DNA of 35,817 bases from JANOQP01 sp044227705 (lineage in GTDB: Bacteria > Bacteroidota > Bacteroidia > Chitinophagales > Saprospiraceae). Under the pieces are notes generated by a model. It saw nothing but the letters and a program-made list of their open reading frames with translations, had not been told where the DNA came from and did not search any database. The stretch covers positions 1-35,817 of the forward strand of contig JBGAWE010000013.1 in NCBI GenBank assembly GCA_044227705.1. Reading direction: 5' to 3'. Shown here one piece after another: positions 31,201 to 35,817 of the stretch (positions within the stretch are counted from its first letter, which is position 1; each line of letters opens with the position of its first letter). The translations under genes were made by a program, and so were the position numbers.

Positions 31201-34200
31201 GCCCGTGACCGAGAGGTCGATGGAGCCGCTGTTCGGCTGGCCGCAGGTCGAGTTGACGTGGGTCTCCGTCAGCGAGATGGCCGTCGGTTCCGTGATGGTC
31301 ACGTCGAGAACCTTCGTGCAGCCGTTGCAGTCGGTGACCGTCACCGAATAGACACCGGCGGAGAGGCCGGAGAGGTCCTGCGTCGTGCCGACGGTCGTCC
31401 CGCCTTTCACCCAGTTGTAGGAATAGCCGCTGCAGCCGTTGCCGGTCGGCGTACCGCCCGTGACCGTGAGGTCGATGGAAGCGGTCGAAGCACCGTTGCA
31501 GAGGACGTTGACATGGGTCTCCGTCAACAAGAGCATCGTCGGCTCCGTGACGACCACGTCGAGCACCTTCGTGCAGCCGTTGCAGTCGGTCACCGTCACC
31601 GAGTAGGTGCCAGCGGAGAGGCCGGTCAGGTCTTGCGTCGTGCCGACAGTCGCCGTGCCTTTTTGCCAGAGGTAAGAATAGCCCTGGCAGCCGGTGACGC
31701 CTTGCGGCGTTCCGCCCGTCACCGAGAGGTCGATGGAGCCGTCGGAGCCGCCCATGCATTTCACGTTGACATGGGTTTCGGAAAGGGCAATCATCGTCGG
31801 CTCCGTGATGGTCACGTCGAGCACTTTCGTGCAGCCGTTGCAGTCCGTCACCGTCACCGAGTAGGTGCCAGCGGTGAGGCCGGTCAGGTCTTGTGAAGTG
31901 CCGACGGTCGCCGTGCCTTTTTTCCAGAGGTAGGAATAGCCGTTGCAGCCGATGACGCCTTGCGGTGTACCACCCGTCACCGAGAGGTCAATCGAGCCTG
32001 TCGCGGCACCGTTGCAGAGGACGTTGACATGAGTCTCCGTCAGCGCAATCGCCGTCGGCTCGGTCAATGTATAGGTCTCCGAGGCTTCGCAAAGGTTGTC
32101 GTCAGTCACATGGATGGTGGCCGTCGGGGCCGATGCCACGAGCGTGCAGGGCGTCGGGCAGAGCGGCGAGGCGAACGTGCCGCCCGTGACCGTGAACGTG
32201 ATGGTCGTCGTGCCGCCGTTGCAGAGGATGGGCGGGATGATCTCGTTGATGACAATGGCCGGTGGTTGCGTGATTTCAATCCCCGAGAGGACTTTGGTGC
32301 AGCCGTTGCAGTCCGTCACCGTCACCGAGTAAATACCTGCGGGGAGGTTCGACAGGTCTTGCGTCGTGCCGACGGGTGCGCCCGCAGCGTTCGCCCATTG
32401 GTAGCTGTATCCGTTGCAACCGGTGCCTTGCGGCGTGCCGCCCGAGACGGTCAGGTCGATGGAGCCGGTCGATAAGCCGTTGCACAGGACGTTGACGTGA
32501 GTCTCCGAGAGGGCAATCATCGTCGGCTCCGTGATGGTCACGTCGAGGACTTTGGTGCAGCCGTTGCAGTCCGTCACCGTCACCGAGTAGGTCCCGGCGG
32601 AGAGGCCGGTCAAGTCTTGCGTCGTGCCGACCGGCGCGGTGCCTTTTTGCCAATTGTAGGAATAGCCCGTACAGCCGTTGCCCTGCGGTGTGCCGCCCGA
32701 GACCGTGAGGTCGATGGAACCGGTCGAGGCGCCGTTGCATTTCACGTCGACATGGGTCTCCGAGAGGGCAATCATCGTCGGCTCCGTGACGACCACGTCG
32801 AGCACCTTCGTGCAGCCGTTGCAGTCCGTCACCGTCACCGAGTAGGTGCCAGCGGTGAGGCCCGAGAGGTCTTGCGTCGTGCCGACGGGGGCAGTGCCCA
32901 TTTGCCATACGTACGAATAGTCGCAGGTCGGGGCGTCCGTCGTGCCGCCGGTGACCGTCAGGTCGATGGAGCCATCGGAGCCGCCCATGCAACTGACATT
33001 GACGTGCGTCGCCGAGGCGGCGAGCACCGGCGGCTGTGTGATTTGAATCCCCGAGAGGACTTTGGTGCAGCCGTTGCAGTCCGTCACCGTCACCGAGTAG
33101 GTGCCGATGGGGAGGCCGGTCAGGTCTTGCGTCGTGCCGACAGGCGCGCCTGCTGCGTTCGCCCATTGGTAGGAGTAGCCGTTGCAGCCAGTGCCCTGCG
33201 GCGTGCCGCCCGAAACCGTGAGGTCGATGGAGCCGTCGGAGCCGCCGAAGCAGCGCACGTTGACATGAGTTTCCGAGAGCGCAATCATCGTCGGTTGGAC
33301 CACTTCGACCAAGATGGTCTGCGAGCAGCCATTGGCGTCCGTCACCGTGTAGGTGTGCGGCCCGGCGGCTTGGTTCGGGTAGGCACCCGTGCCGATGTAG
33401 CTCGGCGGCGGGAAGAACGGCGTTCCGCCCGAGGCGGTGATGACCACCGTCGTCGTGCCGCCAAAGCAGGGGATTGGCTGGTAGAAATTGCCCAAAACCA
33501 GCGGCGACGGTTCTCCGACCGAAATCGAGTAGGTCTTCGAGCAGCCGTTCACGTCCGTAGCCGTCACGACGTAGGTGCCAGCGGCGAGGCCGCTGAACTG
33601 GCCGTTGTTGTTCGAGCTGACCGGCACCGTGTTGATCGAGTAGGTGTACGGAGCAGTGCCGCCCGTGGCCGTGGCCGAGATGGTGCCGTTGGCGCCGCCG
33701 TTGCACGAGGCCGGGGTCGAGATGGCCTGCAGGCCGATGCCCGAGCTGGCACCGATGGTGACGGTGAGCGTCTTCGAGCAGCCGTTGCAGTCCGTCGCCG
33801 TCACGGTGTACGCACCGGCGGCGAGGCCTGTCAGATTGGCCGTTGTGTAGGCACCCGGCGACCAGAGGTAGGTGTAGTCCGTGCAGCTAGTGCCGCCCGG
33901 TACCGTGCCGCCGGTGGCGGTCAGGTTGATCGTGCCGTTGGCCTGGCCGCAGGTCGCGTCGGCGTGCGTTTCCGAGAGGATGATTGCTGTCGGCTGCTCG
34001 ATGACGACGGAAGCCGTAGCACTGCAGCCGTTGCCGTCGGTGACGGTGAACTGGTGCGTTCCCGCTGGGCGCAGGAAGGTCGAACCCGAGGGCGGCGAGT
34101 ACGGCGACTGGCCGCCCGTGACCGTCACGGTAACCGTCGATTGGCCTCCGTTGCACAGAATCGGGGTGGCCGAGGCCGAGACCTGCGGGCCGTCCGCCGG

Positions 34201-35817
34201 GTTGACGATGACCGGAAAGCTGTAGGTGCAGCCGTTGCAGTCTTTCACGACGACGGTGTAGGTGCCGGTCGTGAGGCTGGCGTAGGTGAACATGTTGGTC
34301 GACGAGGGCTGGAAGCTAATCCCTCCGTCCTTCGAGAACCAGGAGATGGGGGCCGACTGGCAAGGCGTCCCGCCCGAGGCGGTGACCTTGAAGGAACCCG
34401 TCGCCGCGCCGTTGCAGGCCGCCGGTTGGATGTTGCTGGCCGAGGCGGTGAGTTCCGTCGCCGGGCCTTCGACCGTGATGGTGTTGCTGCCCGTGCAGCC
34501 GTTGGCATCCTTCGCGCAAACCGGCTGATAGGTCGGGTTGGCCGAGCCGCAGTCGATGGAGAACGTGTACGGCGACTGGCCGCCCGAGGCCGAGAGGAGG
34601 ATGGTCCCGTTCGAGCCGCCGAAGCAGGAGACCGGCGTCGAGGTCGGCATCACCGTCGGGCCGCTAGGCTGGACGTATTGGATCGGCCCGGCCATGCGGG
34701 TGCAGCCTTTCGAGTCGGTCACCGTCACGGCATAGGTGCCGGACACGGGCGAGATGCTCTGCGTCGTCTCGCCGGTCGGTGCCCAGAGGTAGGTATAGCC
34801 CGGCGTTCCGCCCGTGGCGTTGGCCGTGAGCGTACCCGGTGCGGAGCAGGTGCCATTGACCACCGCGATGGTCGCGATGATGACCGGCGGCTGAGCGATG
34901 ACAAACTGTGCAGTCTTAGTGCAACCGTTCGCGTCATAGACGAGGAGGGTGTACGTCCCAGCCGACAGGCCGCTGATTGAAGCACCGGTGCCGCCGTTCG
35001 ACCATTGATAGGTATAGCCACCCGTGCCGCCGCCGATGACGACGGAGGCCGTGCCGTCGGCACCGCCGTTGCAGGAAACGTCGGTCTGCGACATCTGCAT
35101 GGTCAAAGCGTCCGGTTCACCCACGACAATCGACCCGACCACGCCCGTGCAGCCGTGCGAGTCGGTGATGGTCACGGAATAGGTTCCGGCGGGGGCCTGC
35201 GTGAGGTTTTGCGTCGTCGCCTGGTTCGACCAGAGGTAGGTGTACGCAGGCAAATTGCCGGGCGTGCCGCCTGTCGGGGTGAGGGCGATGGTGCCGTTGC
35301 CGCCGTGGCAGGCGGGGTTGGTCACGACGGTCGTGCCGCCGATGGTGTCCGGTTGCGAGATGGTCACGGTCGTGGTCGCGGTGCAGTCGTGGTCGTCAGT
35401 GACGGTCACGGTGTATGTGCCAGCGTGCAAGCCGGTGAACGTGCTGCTCGCCTGCGTTCCCATGGCGGGGAGGGTCACTGACAAGCCGGTGTAGTCGTCC
35501 GTTCCGGAAAGCTGGTACTCATAGCCGGGCGTTCCGCCGTATTGGCCAACATTTACGTCTGTCTTGTCGCCATAGCAGTTGAGCAGCGAGACGACCGGGT
35601 TGGCGTAGGCTTGGAGCGGGTCGGGCTGGGGCAGGTACAGGTAGCCCTCCCAGTCGTAGCAGCCGTTTTCGTCATATACGTAGACGTAGTAGTAACTGTC
35701 CGTCGGCAAGCCAGTGAACACGCCCGTTGTGTTTTGGGTGATGGGGCCCATGTAGTAGCTGTACAGGTAATAGGTCAGGGCACCGGTTCCGCCGGTGGCA
35801 GTCACCGTCAGTTCACC
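28201..35817 (-). CDS. giant SprB-repeat adhesin with two FnIII domains and T9SS tail (partial, N-terminus outside window)
   Basis: An open frame of 2,538 codons enters from the right edge; its true start lies beyond. I count about 27 SprB-type repeats of roughly 65-90 residues. Each has a C-x-G-G start, a G-S-I-x-L and x-x-G-G-T strand, a Y-x-W strand, the turn GLxAGTYxVxVTDxNGC, and a linker ending in QP or EP. Two fibronectin III domains follow (coded roughly 29140-28590), then a Gly/Asp-rich linker and a T9SS type A sorting domain (TLFPNPTTDVVNLRF to RFVKQ, coded about 28440-28204). SprB of Flavobacterium johnsoniae, a T9SS-exported gliding adhesin, carries these repeats; a surface adhesin role is the best inference. 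Gliding itself cannot be concluded. A terminator follows. Confidence 0.93.
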   Translation of the reverse strand, partial: GELTVTATGGTGALTYYLYSYYMGPITQNTTGVFTGLPTDSYYYVYVYDENGCYDWEGYLYLPQPDPLQAYANPVVSLLNCYGDKTDVNVGQYGGTPGYEYQLSGTDDYTGLSVTLPAMGTQASSTFTGLHAGTYTVTVTDDHDCTATTTVTISQPDTIGGTTVVTNPACHGGNGTIALTPTGGTPGNLPAYTYLWSNQATTQNLTQAPAGTYSVTITDSHGCTGVVGSIVVGEPDALTMQMSQTDVSCNGGADGTASVVIGGGTGGYTYQWSNGGTGASISGLSAGTYTLLVYDANGCTKTAQFVIAQPPVIIATIAVVNGTCSAPGTLTANATGGTPGYTYLWAPTGETTQSISPVSGTYAVTVTDSKGCTRMAGPIQYVQPSGPTVMPTSTPVSCFGGSNGTILLSASGGQSPYTFSIDCGSANPTYQPVCAKDANGCTGSNTITVEGPATELTASASNIQPAACNGAATGSFKVTASGGTPCQSAPISWFSKDGGISFQPSSTNMFTYASLTTGTYTVVVKDCNGCTYSFPVIVNPADGPQVSASATPILCNGGQSTVTVTVTGGQSPYSPPSGSTFLRPAGTHQFTVTDGNGCSATASVVIEQPTAIILSETHADATCGQANGTINLTATGGTVPGGTSCTDYTYLWSPGAYTTANLTGLAAGAYTVTATDCNGCSKTLTVTIGASSGIGLQAISTPASCNGGANGTISATATGGTAPYTYSINTVPVSSNNNGQFSGLAAGTYVVTATDVNGCSKTYSISVGEPSPLVLGNFYQPIPCFGGTTTVVITASGGTPFFPPPSYIGTGAYPNQAAGPHTYTVTDANGCSQTILVEVVQPTMIALSETHVNVRCFGGSDGSIDLTVSGGTPQGTGCNGYSYQWANAAGAPVGTTQDLTGLPIGTYSVTVTDCNGCTKVLSGIQITQPPVLAASATHVNVSCMGGSDGSIDLTVTGGTTDAPTCDYSYVWQMGTAPVGTTQDLSGLTAGTYSVTVTDCNGCTKVLDVVVTEPTMIALSETHVDVKCNGASTGSIDLTVSGGTPQGNGCTGYSYNWQKGTAPVGTTQDLTGLSAGTYSVTVTDCNGCTKVLDVTITEPTMIALSETHVNVLCNGLSTGSIDLTVSGGTPQGTGCNGYSYQWANAAGAPVGTTQDLSNLPAGIYSVTVTDCNGCTKVLSGIEITQPPAIVINEIIPPILCNGGTTTITFTVTGGTFASPLCPTPCTLVASAPTATIHVTDDNLCEASETYTLTEPTAIALTETHVNVLCNGAATGSIDLSVTGGTPQGVIGCNGYSYLWKKGTATVGTSQDLTGLTAGTYSVTVTDCNGCTKVLDVTITEPTMIALSETHVNVKCMGGSDGSIDLSVTGGTPQGVTGCQGYSYLWQKGTATVGTTQDLTGLSAGTYSVTVTDCNGCTKVLDVVVTEPTMLLLTETHVNVLCNGASTASIDLTVTGGTPTGNGCSGYSYNWVKGGTTVGTTQDLSGLSAGVYSVTVTDCNGCTKVLDVTITEPTAISLTETHVNSTCGQPNSGSIDLSVTGGTIMPAPSCGYTYLWMPGGQITQDISGLAPGTYTVVVTDCNQCSKSLTVVITQTPGVSATATATAVKCNGGSDGSVTVTATGGTAPINFTLGNTTNQTGQFGGLTAGSYTVVVIDANGCSTTATTTVTQPAPLTAQIGTTGGLCGATTGCISVSPTGGTAGYQIVIMNAAGGVVGQGATTNPGGVYELCQLPLGLYSIKITDANGCMTVLGANITGQPAVTLAMQMSNVSCFGGSNGSITLNAATGTMPFNYDWADITGTNDPANRTGLTAGSYSVIVTDANGCSAVKTVTISQPTELKLDKSSVNASCGQSNGSITAVATGGTPNYSYSLNGGTAQASGNFTGLGAGTYTVVVTDANGCSQSMSVTLIQTGSPVQIATQVVNVSCFGTATGSITATASNGTAPYQYKIGSGSFSTNNVFSGLQAGQYTIMAIDANGCGSSVTVTVTQPPVLSATAVGSPALCNGTATGSITVTPTGGTPSYMYKLGNGAYGTSATFSNLAAGTYVLTVKDANGCTATAQATVQQPNVITVSPTVVNVSCNGANDGKIGVTATGGTPAYMYKLNNGSYGTSNQFQALAPGNYTITVKDANNCTATATANVTQPAGGPLGIVCDAVWPVSCVGGNNGAVYITVSGCGPFTFSWYNASNQLVGTTEDLVNVPAGTYSVFVIDGSGMTTSKTGIVVETVPQNIQNLAVENNTSCAVTLTWTGTPNIDGYEVRYKLCTATNWTTFNAGTNLTYTFTGLLPLTCYDFCVRFVSEDCFGVWTCITGSTTPQYNPPVNASSTVNSNSSATVKWGQSNCGGQAPAGVELRFRKLLNPPSGTWTSVTLAGSATSYTINNLVPGMCYEYRIRNRYVVSGVSQWSNFTPTKTFCLPNNFGGGNGSALVKLDDDGEVVSIEFNVADRDDVVPTLDEPALDFTLFPNPTTDVVNLRFNSVDADNSLTIRLLSVSGQLLSQETFLTVDQLGDRPMDVSRLPQGFYFIEVTNGDLRRVERFVKQ
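29160..35817 (-). repeat. tandem SprB-type coding repeats
   Basis: About 27 in-frame repeats encode 65-90 residue modules. Those near the right edge and those at 29160-31060 are diverged from each other. Those between about 31270 and 33270 are very alike in DNA as well as protein. Every complete repeat encodes an even number of cysteines (two or four). Confidence 0.9.
31273..33270 (-). repeat. high-identity repeat block, 255-258 bp period
   Basis: The word GCAGCCGTTGCAGTC and near copies start at 31318, 31573, 31831, 32299, 32557, 32812 and 33067. Spacings are 255, 258, 468, 258, 255 and 255 bp; the 468-bp step contains one shorter, diverged module. Encoded linkers such as EPTMIALSETHVNV recur almost unchanged, implying recent amplification within an older array. 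Confidence 0.9.

Noticed and set aside
31273..33270. CRISPR array or non-coding satellite
   Set aside because: The 255-258 bp period is in frame and encodes conserved protein modules with differences concentrated at variable positions; there are no short repeats with unique spacers.
32497..34980. An 827-codon + strand frame opposite the adhesin
   Set aside because: It is repetitive only because it mirrors the SprB repeats, is very rich in Arg, His and Val, and has no plausible start or domain.
28201..35805. Treating the GTG at 35805 as the start of the giant adhesin
   Set aside because: The frame stays open to the window edge and the sequence at this point is already inside an SprB repeat, with no signal peptide; the gene is truncated by the window.

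Overview
The window looks like chromosomal DNA of a GC-rich member of the Bacteroidota, most plausibly a Saprospiria-type bacterium. This placement is inferred from four secreted proteins with type IX secretion (T9SS) C-terminal sorting domains, SprB-type adhesin repeats, a GLPGLI-family protein beside a regulatory-domain outer-membrane barrel, LytTR two-component genes, and start codons that (with one exception) lack Shine-Dalgarno sequences. A few intergenic TAnnTTTG-like -7 elements, the Bacteroidota promoter type, also fit. I see no rRNA, tRNA, CRISPR array, transposase or phage gene.

Layout. 1-1416 (-): N-terminal part of a FadN-like 3-hydroxyacyl-CoA dehydrogenase, running off the left edge, with a palindromic REP-like element upstream. 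1722-2084 (+): exported Ala/Pro/Lys-rich small protein, then a strong intrinsic terminator. 2223-4467 (+): lipoprotein, LytS-type histidine kinase and LytTR response regulator in one tight operon. 11786-4484 (-): four-gene operon of a GPH-family transporter, a secreted purple-acid-phosphatase-like metallophosphoesterase, a YHYH-domain protein and a second metallophosphoesterase carrying two Lcl/DUF1566 domains; the last three have T9SS tails. 11852-13063 (+): HflX GTPase. 13929-13066 (-): lipoprotein. 14074-17919 (+): small secreted protein, CNT nucleoside transporter, lone ABC-2 permease, TcdA. 18687-17992 (-): exported protein with an unusually strong Shine-Dalgarno. 18904-21129 (+): lipoprotein and NadB, separated by a 15-bp perfect hairpin. 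24771-21134 (-): regulatory-domain outer-membrane barrel plus GLPGLI protein. 25117-27428 (+): ACMSD-type decarboxylase translationally coupled to a polysaccharide-deacetylase-like protein. 28075-27431 (-): DUF4159 protein. 35817-28201 (-): 3' part (over 2,530 codons) of a giant SprB-repeat adhesin with two fibronectin III domains and a T9SS tail; its start lies beyond the window.

How it fits together. The cell-surface theme dominates: T9SS-exported phosphoesterases with their own transporter (possible phosphate-ester scavenging), an outer-membrane barrel/GLPGLI pair, and a giant adhesin. Housekeeping genes (hflX, tcdA, nadB, ACMSD) are interspersed. Convergent genes almost touch (2-16 bp) except where a 12-bp hairpin sits between tcdA and its neighbour. 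The most interesting signals are the paired-cysteine covariation and recent three-unit duplication inside the giant adhesin, the secreted phosphoesterase operon with its odd membrane-spanning YHYH protein, the palindrome over a candidate promoter at 24969-24997, and the nadB leader hairpin.
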